Assembly (NCBI RefSeq): GCF_020889685.1
Contig: NZ_JACMYO010000014.1
Coordinates: 1-64,000, forward strand
Reading direction: 5' to 3'
Length of the DNA stretch: 64,000 nucleotides
DNA from: Bradyrhizobium oropedii
GTDB taxonomy: Bacteria > Pseudomonadota > Alphaproteobacteria > Rhizobiales > Xanthobacteraceae
In this document: piece by piece, positions 31,881-40,766 of the stretch
Layout of the letters: each line of letters starts with the position of its first letter
How positions within the stretch are numbered: the first letter of the stretch is position 1
Translations under genes and position numbers: made by a program
The notes under the pieces: generated by a model
Told to the model about the DNA's origin: nothing
The model's input: only the letters and a program-made list of their open reading frames with translations
Database searches by the model: none

Positions 31881-34082
31881 ATGGCAGCTGACGTCGTCAC
31901 GCAGATCATCACTGCTCGCATCACTGAGCACGTCGCCGAATCGCCGTTCTACATTCCGATGACCGGGCCCGCGGCGCGGCCGCGGCGTTCGCTCAAGCAT
32001 GACGACACCTTCATCGTGCTCGACAGCCATGGCGATATCGGCGCCTCGGCCGGGGGGCCGGACGGCCTGTTCAACGCCGACACGCGCTACCTCGCACGGC
32101 TGGAAATGGTGCTGGAGGACGTGCAGCCGCTGCTGCTCGGTTCCAACATGCGCGACGACAATTCGGCGCTGACCGTCGATCTGACCAATTCCGACGTCTA
32201 TCGCGACGGCCGGCTGACCCTGCCGAAGGACACCCTGCACATCGTGCGCTCGATCTTCCTGTGGCGCGGCACGGCCTATCAGCGCATCGGCCTGCAGAAC
32301 CACGGCGATCATGCCGCGAGCTTCGATCTCACGCTCTTGTTCGACAATGACTTTGCCGATCTGTTCGAGGTGCGCGGCGAGCGCCGGCCGCGGCGCGGCA
32401 TCGGCTCGAGCAAGCTATTGGGGCCGACCGACGTCGTGCTGGAGTATTGCGGCCTCGACGAGCAGACGCGGATCACCGCGCTGCATTTCGATCCGCGGCC
32501 GACGCGGCTGTCGGTCAACGCCGCGACCTATCATTTCGACCTCGAGCCCGGGCAGGTGACGTCTCTGTTCGTCGCGGTCTCCTGCAACAAGCCGATCATG
32601 CAGAAGCCGGCGCCGTTCTTCCGCGGGCTGCTGGCGCATCGCCGCGAGATGCGCAACTCGTCGGCCGGTGCGGCCTCGATCGAGACCTCGAACAACATCT
32701 TCAACGAGGTGCTGTGCCAGGCGATGGCCGACCTCAACATGCTGATGACCGAGACGCCGCAGGGCCGTTACCCCTATGCCGGCATTCCCTGGTACTCGAC
32801 GACGTTCGGCCGCGACGGGCTGATCACCGCGCTGCAGATGCTGTGGGTCGATCCGCGGATCGCCAAGGGCGTGCTGAAGCGGCTCGCGCTGTTCCAGGCC
32901 AAGGCGGTCGATCCGCTGGCCGATGCCGCGCCGGGCAAAATCCTGCACGAGATGCGCGGCGGTGAGATGGCTGCGCTTCGCGAGGTGCCGTTCGCGCATT
33001 ATTACGGCAGCGTCGATTCGACTCCGCTGTTCGTGCTGCTGGCAGGGCTCTATCTGGAGCGCACCGGCGACGTGGAGACGTTGCGCGAACTGTGGCCGGC
33101 GGTGGAGGCCGGATTGCAATGGATCGACGGTCCCGGCGATCCCGATCGCGACGGGTTCGTTGAATATCAGCGCGCGACCGACGAGGGGCTTCGCAATCAA
33201 GGCTGGAAGGACTCCTTCGACGCTATCTTCCACGCCGACGGAACGCTCGCCGAAGGCAATATTGCGCTCGCGGAAGTGCAGGGCTACGTGTTCGCGGGCA
33301 AGCAGCTTGCGGCGCGTGCGGCGCGCACACTTGGCTTTGCCGATAAGGCTGCCAAGCTGGATGCGGAGGCCGAGCGGCTGCGCGAGCGGTTCGAAGAGGC
33401 GTTCTGGTGCGAGGAACTCGGCACCTATGCGCTCGCGCTCGACGGCACCAAGCGGCCGTGCAAGGTGCGCACGTCGAATGCCGGACAGACCTTGTTTTCC
33501 GGCATGGTGCGGGAGGACCGCGCACGGCGGGTCGCCGCCGACCTGATGAGCCAGAAATTCTTCTCGGGCTGGGGCATCCGCACCGTCGCCGCGGGCGAGG
33601 CGCGCTACAACCCGATGTCCTATCACGACGGCTCGATCTGGCCGCATGACAATGCGCTGATCGCACTCGGGTTTGCCCGCTACGGCCTCAAGCATTCGGT
33701 CGCGCATCTGTTCAAGGGCCTGTTCGACGCCGCAAGCTATATGGAGTTGCGGCGGCTGCCCGAGCTGTTCTGCGGCTTCCGTCGCGAACGCCGGCGCGGC
33801 CCCGTGCTCTATCCTGTCGCCTGCGCGCCGCAGGCCTGGGCCAGCGCGACGCCGTTCACGCTGCTCGAGGCGGCGCTCGGACTGGAGTTCGACACGACGC
33901 GTGGCGAGATACGGCTGCGCGATCCGCGGCTGCCGGAATTCCTCAACGACGTGGTGCTGCGTGATCTCAGGCTCGGCGCGTCCAGCGTCGATCTGAGGCT
34001 GCGCCGCCACGGCGACGAGGTGTCGCTCGAAGTGTTGCGCACGCGCGGCCAGATCCAGGTGTCGATCGTGCTGACGCATTGA
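31881..34082 (+). CDS. Amylo-alpha-1,6-glucosidase / glycogen debranching-type enzyme
   Basis: The 733-residue protein has the two-part layout of bacterial glycogen-debranching-type proteins. A beta-rich N-terminal domain (about residues 30-230, with SAGGPDGLFNADTRYLARLE) is followed by an (alpha/alpha)6-barrel glucosidase domain containing IPWYSTTFGRDGLITALQ and SYHDGSIWPHDNALIALG. The acidic residues in those motifs are likely at the active site. No signal peptide is seen. AGAGG precedes the ATG. Because glycogen synthase is encoded 5 kb away, it may trim an alpha-glucan, but related proteins in rhizobia are poorly characterised. Confidence 0.88.
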   Translation: MAADVVTQIITARITEHVAESPFYIPMTGPAARPRRSLKHDDTFIVLDSHGDIGASAGGPDGLFNADTRYLARLEMVLEDVQPLLLGSNMRDDNSALTVDLTNSDVYRDGRLTLPKDTLHIVRSIFLWRGTAYQRIGLQNHGDHAASFDLTLLFDNDFADLFEVRGERRPRRGIGSSKLLGPTDVVLEYCGLDEQTRITALHFDPRPTRLSVNAATYHFDLEPGQVTSLFVAVSCNKPIMQKPAPFFRGLLAHRREMRNSSAGAASIETSNNIFNEVLCQAMADLNMLMTETPQGRYPYAGIPWYSTTFGRDGLITALQMLWVDPRIAKGVLKRLALFQAKAVDPLADAAPGKILHEMRGGEMAALREVPFAHYYGSVDSTPLFVLLAGLYLERTGDVETLRELWPAVEAGLQWIDGPGDPDRDGFVEYQRATDEGLRNQGWKDSFDAIFHADGTLAEGNIALAEVQGYVFAGKQLAARAARTLGFADKAAKLDAEAERLRERFEEAFWCEELGTYALALDGTKRPCKVRTSNAGQTLFSGMVREDRARRVAADLMSQKFFSGWGIRTVAAGEARYNPMSYHDGSIWPHDNALIALGFARYGLKHSVAHLFKGLFDAASYMELRRLPELFCGFRRERRRGPVLYPVACAPQAWASATPFTLLEAALGLEFDTTRGEIRLRDPRLPEFLNDVVLRDLRLGASSVDLRLRRHGDEVSLEVLRTRGQIQVSIVLTH

Positions 34083-34129
34083 GCGTCGTCGCGCGGCATG
34101 CGCGCCAGGAAAATCGTGGGGAGAGGTAC

Positions 34130-34660
34130 ATGCGTCCGAGGATCATGGTTATGCTGGTCGCAGCCGCGCTGCTGACATGCGCGGGTGTCCGTGCCGCCGA
34201 CGACGCAGCGCCGGCACCGGCGCCATCACCGCCGCCGGTGGCCGAGGCGCCGCCAACAGCTCCTGTACCGCCGCCGGCGCCGAAGGAGCAGGCCAAGGAG
34301 CCGTCGCCGCCGCCGTCGGTGACCGTGATCGGAGCGCGCGATGCGCACGGCATTCTCGGGCGCGACGTTCGCAGTTCCGCCAACGAGGACATGGGCCGCA
34401 TCGTCGACGTCATCGTCGACCGCGACGGCAAGGTCCGCGCCGCGGTGATCGATTTCGGCGGCTTTCTCGGCGTCGGCAGCCGCAAGATCGTGGTCGACTG
34501 GAACGCGCTGCGCTTCGCCGGCGTTTCCAGCAAGAGCGACAGCATCACGCTGGACCTCAACAAGCAGCAGGTGAGCGCTGCGCCTGAATACAAGGAAGAT
34601 ACGCCGCTGATCGTGCTGGGCGCGGCCGGCAATCTCCACCCATGGGATTACGAACATTAG
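34130..34660 (+). CDS. Secreted PRC-barrel domain protein
   Basis: The 176-residue protein has a signal peptide (about residues 1-23, ending GVRAAD), a Pro/Ala/Glu-rich linker (residues 24-60) and a C-terminal PRC-barrel-like domain (ILGRDVRSSANEDMGRIVDV, then AAVIDFGGFLGVGSRKIVV). Such proteins are common in rhizobia and are thought to be periplasmic; their function is unknown. The start ATG 34130 has GGGGAGAGG just upstream. It follows the debranching enzyme gene by 47 bases and may share its transcript. Confidence 0.88.
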   Translation: MRPRIMVMLVAAALLTCAGVRAADDAAPAPAPSPPPVAEAPPTAPVPPPAPKEQAKEPSPPPSVTVIGARDAHGILGRDVRSSANEDMGRIVDVIVDRDGKVRAAVIDFGGFLGVGSRKIVVDWNALRFAGVSSKSDSITLDLNKQQVSAAPEYKEDTPLIVLGAAGNLHPWDYEH

Positions 34661-34748
34661 GGGGCTGAAGCTGGTCGCGCGTCCGAACCCTTCTTTCGAG
34701 ACGGTTGGCGACGATCGTGGCGAGCGATCAGCCGGCGGCACCAATATT

Positions 34749-35988
34749 GTGTCGATCCCCCCTGATCAGCCCAGTCCGGAGGGGCCGCGCGCGCCATCGC
34801 GCGAAAGCCAGCGCGGGCTCGACTGGTTCATCTTCTTCCTGGCCGACGTGCAGACCGGCTTCGGCCCGTTTATCGCAGTCTATCTGACGACGCAGAAATG
34901 GACCCAGGTCGAGATCGGCTTCGTGCTCTCGATCGGCGGCATCATCGGCCTGCTGGGCCAGATGCCCGGCGGGGCGATCGTCGACGCGGCCCGCTCGGAG
35001 AAGGTCGTCGCGGGCTGTGCGGTGGCCGCGATCGGCGCCAGCGCGCTGGCCTACGCGCTGTGGCCGATCTTCCCCCGTGGTGACGCTCGCCGCGGCACTG
35101 CACGCGCTCGCAAGCTGCGTGCTCGGTCCGGCAATCGCCGCGATCAGCCTCGGCCTGGTCGGGCCGCTTGCAATCGGCGAACGGCTCGGCCGCAATGCGC
35201 GGTTCGCCTCGCTCGGCAGCGGCTCGGCTGCGGCGCTGATGGGCGCCTGCGGCTATTTTCTGTCGAGCCGTTCCGTGTTCCTCGTCACCTTCATCCTGGC
35301 GATCCCGACCTTGTTGTCGCTGGCACGGATCCGCGAGCGCGAGATCGACATCGCGCAGGCGCATGGTGAGGTGAAGCGTGAGGTTCCCGACAAGCGCGCC
35401 ACCAGCGTCTTCACTCTGGTGCGGCACCGGACACTGCTAATCTTTGCCGGCGCGATGATGCTGTTCCAGCTGGCCAATGCCGCGATGCTGCCGCTGATGG
35501 CGGGCGTGGTCACGACGCGGTCGAGCCAATGGGCGCCGGTCCTGATTGCGGCATGCATCATCGTGCCGCAGGCGATCGTCGCGTTGTGCTCGCCGTCGGT
35601 CGGCCGCAAGGCCCAGGCTGTGGGCCGGCGGCCATTGCTCTTGCTGGCCTTCGCCTCGCTGGCGATCCGCGGCCTGTTGTTCGCAACGGTGCGCGATCCC
35701 TATCTGCTGGTCGCGGTGCAGATATTCGACGGCATCACCGCGGCGATCTTCAGCGTGCTGGTGCCGCTGATCGTGGCCGACGTTGCGTTCGGCAGCGGCC
35801 ATTTCAACCTGGCGCAGGGCATTGTCGGCACTGCGGTCGGCATCGGCGCGTCGCTCAGCACGGTGCTGGCCGGTTATGTCAGCGACAAGCTCGGCAGCGG
35901 CACCGCCTTCATGGGCCTGGCCGGCGTCGCAGCCCTCGGGCTGTTCATGATCTGGCTGGTGATGCCGGAGACGCGGCGGACAGCATGA
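34749..35988 (+). pseudogene. MFS transporter gene interrupted by a single-base frameshift
   Basis: Two overlapping frames encode the two parts of one MFS transporter. The first part (GTG 34749 onward) reads through about residue 109, ending ALAYALWPIFP. The second part resumes with VVTLAAALHALASC and runs to the stop at 35988. The switch falls in a run of five C at 35072-35076; with four C the frames join into a single protein of about 412 residues with 12 hydrophobic segments. The motif GGIIGLLGQMPGGAIVD in the first half and DGITAAIFSVLVPLIV in the second fit one family member. Either the gene is broken, or the run was mis-sequenced. Confidence 0.88.
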
Positions 35989-36220
35989 CGGCGAGGCGCG
36001 GCCGCATTGGCCACCATCTTCCGGATAAGGGATTTCGGCTGTCGCAGGGCGGTTTTGGCCGGGCGGTACCCTTCCTCCTGCATCCGCCGTCATATATGAA
36101 TGAATAGTCCCCCAGAGCGAGGGTCTGCGGCGTGGAACCGCGGCAGCGATTAATCAATCCAAAATCGTGATCTGGTACGGATCGACTCAGCGCGGGCAGG
36201 CATTTCGACCGAGGAATCGC

Positions 36221-37846
36221 ATGGTAAATCGAACGACGACGGCGCAAACCACCGGAGCGATGCGGCGTTGGGGGCATCCCGCCATTGTGACATTCGCGGC
36301 GATGGTCACACTTGCGCCACTGACCGGCGGCGCGGCGGCAAAGCAGCAGCGTTCCGCGGCAACCATCGAGGCGACGGCACCGCGTACCGCGGGCGAGCCG
36401 ATCATGGCGATCGTGTCGATCAAGGCCCAAAAAGTCACGTTCTACGACGCGGATGGCTGGATCTACCGCGCGCCGGTGTCGAGCGGCGTCAAGGGACGCG
36501 AGACGCCGGCCGGCATCTTTGCGCTGGTCGAGAAGGACAAGGACCATCACTCAACCATGTACGACGATGCCTGGATGCCGAACATGCAGCGCATCACCTG
36601 GAACGGCATTGCGCTGCATGGCGGGCCGCTGCCGGGCTATGCGGCCTCCCATGGCTGCGTCCGGATGCCCTATGACTTTGCCGAGAAGCTGTTCGACAGG
36701 ACGCGAATCGGAATGCGCGTGATCATCGCGCCGAACGACCCGGAGCCGGTCGATTTCACCCACTCGGCGCTGTTCGTGCCGAACGCACAGGCCATCGCGG
36801 CTGCTCCGGCGCGTGCCGAGAAGCTGGCTCGCGAGGCGGCGGATGCCGCCAAGACCGCTGACGAGGCGAAGAAGGCTTCCGCGGTTGCGACGAAGGAAGC
36901 GGCACAGTCCACGCCGGCGTCGCTGCGCAAGCTGGAACAGATCAAGACCCGCGCCGATGCTGCGGTTGCGTTCGCCGACAAGACGCTCGCCGCGGCTAAA
37001 TCCGACCAGGCCAAGGCGCGTGCCGAGGATTTGAAGCAGAAGGCCGCTGCCAAGGCTGCGGAGGCGACCACCCAGTTCGAGGCCGCCCAGGGTGACGCGA
37101 AGCCGAAGCTCGATGCCGCAGCCGCCGCGAAGGAAGCCTTCAAGGCGGCCGAGAGCAAGAAGGCCGACACCCAGAAGGCGGCGACCGAGGCCAAGCTCGC
37201 GCTGGAGCCGGTCTCGGTCTACATCAGTCGGGCGACGCAGAAGCTCTACGTCCGGCGCAACACCCATAAGCCATGGGCTGACGGCGGCGAGGTGTTCGAT
37301 TCCAGCATCGAGGTTCCCGTCACGATCCGTGATCCGGACAAGCCGATCGGCACACATATCTTCACGGCGATGGCGCGCAACGACTCCGGCCTGCGCTGGA
37401 CCGAGGTGACGATCGACGATGGCGACAACGCCAAGGACGCGCTCGACCGCGTCACCATCCCGCAGGATGTGCTGGATCGCATTGCGCCGACCGCCGTGCC
37501 GCGCTCCTCGATCATCATTTCGGATGAGCCGTTGAGCGCCGAGACCAACTACCGCACCGAGTTCGTCGCCGTGCTGAGCAACCAGCCCCAGGGTGGTTTC
37601 ATCACGCGCAAGCCGACGCCGCGGCCGATGGATGAGGATTACCCGGTTGCAAGCAGGGACGAGGATGGTTTCGGCTTCTTCTCTCAGCGCAGCTGGAATC
37701 CCCAGTCCGGCACCCAATACGGCTATCCCCAATACGGCAATCCTCAAGGGCCGACCCAGTACGGCAATCCGTATTATGGCAATCCGCAGGCCGCCAATCC
37801 GCGCCGGCGCGGCGGCCAGTACTACTGGCAATCGCAGGACTGGTAG
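36221..37846 (+). CDS. L,D-transpeptidase (YkuD) with coiled-coil and repeat tail
   Basis: The 541-residue protein begins with an export signal (about residues 1-42) followed by a YkuD catalytic domain. The active-site signature is H133-G-G and S143-H144-G145-C146 (SHGCVRM), typical of enzymes that make 3-3 peptidoglycan cross-links or attach proteins to peptidoglycan. A long Ala/Lys-rich helical region (about 195-330) is followed by a second YkuD-like segment lacking an obvious catalytic cysteine, and a tail with repeated QYGNPQ-type units and an RRRGGQYYW end. The start ATG 36221 has GAGGA upstream. A convergent terminator lies downstream. Confidence 0.88.
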   Translation: MVNRTTTAQTTGAMRRWGHPAIVTFAAMVTLAPLTGGAAAKQQRSAATIEATAPRTAGEPIMAIVSIKAQKVTFYDADGWIYRAPVSSGVKGRETPAGIFALVEKDKDHHSTMYDDAWMPNMQRITWNGIALHGGPLPGYAASHGCVRMPYDFAEKLFDRTRIGMRVIIAPNDPEPVDFTHSALFVPNAQAIAAAPARAEKLAREAADAAKTADEAKKASAVATKEAAQSTPASLRKLEQIKTRADAAVAFADKTLAAAKSDQAKARAEDLKQKAAAKAAEATTQFEAAQGDAKPKLDAAAAAKEAFKAAESKKADTQKAATEAKLALEPVSVYISRATQKLYVRRNTHKPWADGGEVFDSSIEVPVTIRDPDKPIGTHIFTAMARNDSGLRWTEVTIDDGDNAKDALDRVTIPQDVLDRIAPTAVPRSSIIISDEPLSAETNYRTEFVAVLSNQPQGGFITRKPTPRPMDEDYPVASRDEDGFGFFSQRSWNPQSGTQYGYPQYGNPQGPTQYGNPYYGNPQAANPRRRGGQYYWQSQDW

Positions 37847-37892
37847 CAGGACGCTGACGGCGTAGCCGCCGATCAGGCCAGCACTGAGAACG

Positions 37893-37921
37893 TTGGACGG
37901 CGGTGTGATGCCGCCGTCCAA
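37893..37921. terminator. Bidirectional hairpin terminator
   Basis: A perfect 11-bp stem (TTGGACGGCGG, 37893-37903, with 37911-37921) closes a 7-base loop. It sits between the convergent stops of the L,D-transpeptidase and the methyltransferase genes and can act on both strands. Confidence 0.75.
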
Positions 37922-37934
37922 TTGCGTTGTGCAG

Positions 37935-38993
37935 TTACGGTCGAGCTTCCAGGATCAGGTTGAACGGCGTTTCCGCCGCGCGGCGGAAACGTGAGAAGCC
38001 GGCCTGACGCGCGACTTCGCGCAGCCTGGTTTCTCCGGCCTGCGCACCGAGCGCGAGCCCGACTTCCTGATCCAGCGACGCCGGCGTGCAGATCATGGTC
38101 GAAGCGGCGTAGTAGATGCGTCCGATCGGGTTGAGGTTGTCCTCCAGCCGGTCGTTGGCGAACGGCTCGATCAACATGCAGGTGCCGTCGTCGGCGAGGG
38201 TGGAGCGGGTGTGCTTGAGGGCGCCGACCGGATCTCCCATGTCGTGCAGGCAGTCGAAGAAGCACACCAGGTCATAGTTGTTGGCAGGGAAGTCCTTGGC
38301 GGAGTGCGTCTGGAAATGAACGCGGTCCGACAGTCCGGCCTCCCGCGCGGACTGCCGCGCGGCGTGGATCGAGCCCTCGTGATAGTCGAAGCCGTAGAAG
38401 GTTGATTTCGGAAATGCCTCCGCCATCAACCGTGTCGAGACGCCGTGCCCGCAGCCGACGTCAGCCACGATGGCGCCTTTCTTCAGCTTGTCGACGACGC
38501 CCTCGAGCGCGGGCAGCCATTCCTGGACCAGATAGTGCTTGTAGCTGGTGCGGAAGAAGCGGGCGGTGCCGCAGAACAGGCACTCGCTGCGCCTGTTCCA
38601 GCCGACGCCCTTGCCGGTCTTGAACGCATCGGTAATCTTCGGCTCGTCGAGAAAGGTCGCGCCGACAAGGCTCCCCACAGCGCCGAGGAAGACCGGGCTG
38701 TCCTCGTTGGCAAGTGCCAGCGCCTGCTCGGGCAGCATCGAGAATTTTCCGGTGGCGCTGTCGTATTCGACGTAGCCGGAAGCTGCCTGCGCCGAGAGCC
38801 ATTCCTGAACGTAACGTCCGGCTGTTCCCGTTGCCTTGGCCAGGGCCGCGGCGTTCATCGGACCTTGCTCTGCAAGAGTCTTGTAAAGCCCGAGCTTGTC
38901 TCCCAGCAGCATCAGCGAGGCGTTCATCGCCGCGCCGACATCGCCAATCATCTTTCCCATGAATGAATTAAGACGCTCCTCGTTGACGTCCAT
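37935..38993 (-). CDS. SAM-dependent class I methyltransferase
   Basis: The 352-residue protein has an N-terminal winged-helix-like dimerisation region (about 1-110, with LYKTLAEQGPMNAAALAKAT) and a class I methyltransferase fold. The SAM motif VADVGCGHGVSTR lies near residue 180, with YGFDYHEGSIHAAR and DLVCFFDCLHDMGDP after it. This layout resembles O-methyltransferase-like proteins of the same two-domain type found in actinobacteria and rhizobia. The start ATG 38993 follows GGAGGAAC. The neighbours give no clear substrate. Confidence 0.88.
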   Translation of the reverse strand: MDVNEERLNSFMGKMIGDVGAAMNASLMLLGDKLGLYKTLAEQGPMNAAALAKATGTAGRYVQEWLSAQAASGYVEYDSATGKFSMLPEQALALANEDSPVFLGAVGSLVGATFLDEPKITDAFKTGKGVGWNRRSECLFCGTARFFRTSYKHYLVQEWLPALEGVVDKLKKGAIVADVGCGHGVSTRLMAEAFPKSTFYGFDYHEGSIHAARQSAREAGLSDRVHFQTHSAKDFPANNYDLVCFFDCLHDMGDPVGALKHTRSTLADDGTCMLIEPFANDRLEDNLNPIGRIYYAASTMICTPASLDQEVGLALGAQAGETRLREVARQAGFSRFRRAAETPFNLILEARP

Positions 38994-39184
38994 GATGTTC
39001 CTCCATCGCAATCGGGTTTTGCAAAAAGTCCATCATTGCCAATTTCATGCTTGCGCGATCGTCCAGGCAAATAGCCGTGGGTGCGGACATGATCGCACGA
39101 ATGGGCTCGGCGGCGGAGACGGAATGTCACAAACCAGCTGGGATGCCAGAGCGGCCTCCTTCACAAGCTTGCGAGGCGAACGCC

Positions 39185-40612
39185 TTACGCCGCCGCCCGC
39201 GGCATGATGAGCTTTCTGTACAGCGCGCCGTAGCAGGCGGCCGACAGGTCCCAGCTGTAGGACTTGGCCATCGCGCTCGAACGCATGGCGTTGAGGCGAT
39301 CCTTGGCGCGATAGGCGTCGAAGGCGCGCCTGACACCGCCGAGGAAGGATTCCGCCGAGGGCTGTGCGAACAGGAAGCCGGTCTCGCCGTCGGCGATGGT
39401 CTCCGCAAGCCCGCCGGTCTGGTGGCCGATCGGCAGCGAGCCGAAGCGCTGGGCATACATCTGGCTGAGGCCGCAGGGCTCGAAGCGCGACGGCATCAAG
39501 GTGAAGTCGCTACCGGCGAAGATCCGGCGCGCCTGCGCGTCGTTGAATCCGATGATGACGCCGATCGCGTCGGGGCGGCGCCGATGGGCGGTCACCAGCG
39601 CATCCTCGATCGCGGTTTCGCCGCTGCCGGTGACGACGATCTGCCCGCCGTCCCTGATGATCTCGTCGGCAGCCGACAGCACGAGGTCGACGCCTTTCTG
39701 ATGCACGAGCCGCGCAACCAGGCCGAAGATCGGCCCGCGCGAGACCGCAAGCCCGAACTGCCGGCGGACATAGTCGGCGTTGGCCTGCTTGCCCTTCCAG
39801 TCGCCGGCGCCGAACGGCTGTGCGAGCTGCGCGCAGTGACGCGGGTCCCAGCTCTCGTCGATGCCGTTCAGGATGCCGGTCAGCTGGTCGGCGTCGGAGC
39901 GCACCCGTAGCAGGCCCTCCAGCCCGCAGCCGAGTTCAGCCGTGGTGATCTCCTTCGCATAGGTCGCGCTGACCGTGGTCAGATGCGAGGCGTAGACGAG
40001 GCCGCCCTTGAGGAAGGAGAGCTTGTCGTAGAACTCCAGCCCATCGATGTGGAATGAGCTCTCCGGTGCGCCGATCCGCCGCAGCGAGTCCTTCGGAAAC
40101 AGGCCCTGATAGGCGAGATTGTGGATGGTCAGGATCGACGGAATCCGTAGCTGACGCCATGCGAGGTAGGCAGGTGTGAGCGCGGCCTGCCAGTCGTTGG
40201 CGTGAACGAGGTCCGCTGCCCAATTCTTGTCCAGCGTTCCGGCTGCAAGTTCGGCAGCGGCGGAGGCAAAGCGGCCGAAGCGGATGTCGTTGTCGGGCCA
40301 GTCGCGGCCGGACTCATCGCCATAGGGATTGCCCGGCCGGTCGTAGAGCTCTGGACACAGCAGCACATAGACCGGCAGCCCGTCTTTGGTCGATGCGCGC
40401 CCGAGCGTGCAGGCCGGCATCTCCGCAAGTGCTGCGCATTGTCCAACGATTTCAATATGCGTGAACTGTTCGACGACGTCCCGGTAACCGGGAAGCATGA
40501 TCCGCACGTCGCTCCAGGGCCGAAGCGCCCGGGGAAGTGCAGCGGAAACGGCGCCGAGCCCGCCCACGCGGACGAAATCGTCCATCTCGGTCGTGACGAA
40601 TAAGACCTTCAA
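39185..40612 (-). CDS. glgA: Glycogen synthase (ADP-glucose:glucan glucosyltransferase)
   Basis: The 475-residue GT5-family enzyme adds glucose from ADP-glucose to growing alpha-1,4-glucan. It begins KVLFVTTEMDDFVRVGGLG, a variant of the usual KVGGLGDV donor-binding motif. Further landmarks are ADLVHANDWQAALTP, VSATYAKEI, GILNGID and MPSRFEPCGLSQMYAQRFG. There is no ATG at the expected position: TTG 40612, with GAGGG seven bases upstream, is the most likely start, and TTG 40615 is an alternative. No other glg genes (glgB, glgC) adjoin it. Confidence 0.9.
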   Translation of the reverse strand: MKVLFVTTEMDDFVRVGGLGAVSAALPRALRPWSDVRIMLPGYRDVVEQFTHIEIVGQCAALAEMPACTLGRASTKDGLPVYVLLCPELYDRPGNPYGDESGRDWPDNDIRFGRFASAAAELAAGTLDKNWAADLVHANDWQAALTPAYLAWRQLRIPSILTIHNLAYQGLFPKDSLRRIGAPESSFHIDGLEFYDKLSFLKGGLVYASHLTTVSATYAKEITTAELGCGLEGLLRVRSDADQLTGILNGIDESWDPRHCAQLAQPFGAGDWKGKQANADYVRRQFGLAVSRGPIFGLVARLVHQKGVDLVLSAADEIIRDGGQIVVTGSGETAIEDALVTAHRRRPDAIGVIIGFNDAQARRIFAGSDFTLMPSRFEPCGLSQMYAQRFGSLPIGHQTGGLAETIADGETGFLFAQPSAESFLGGVRRAFDAYRAKDRLNAMRSSAMAKSYSWDLSAACYGALYRKLIMPRAAA

Positions 40613-40766
40613 CAAGCGCCCTCGTTCCAGCCCGTGACAGGGCCATGCAAGATCGGGTCCAATCTGCCTTTGAGTAAAATGCAAGACGGCCCGCGGCCTC
40701 AGTCTGGACGAGACGCTTTCCTGTCAGGGCGGCTCACTTTAGGGTCACACGACGCCGAACAACGAA

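Noticed and set aside
34749..35988. Two separate small membrane protein genes
   Set aside because: The two frames join into one normal MFS transporter if one C is removed from a five-C run, so a frameshift is simpler.
36134..36158. EcfG-type promoter before the L,D-transpeptidase
   Set aside because: GGAAC is present at 36134-36138 but the bases 16-17 positions later read CAAT/AATC, not CGTT.
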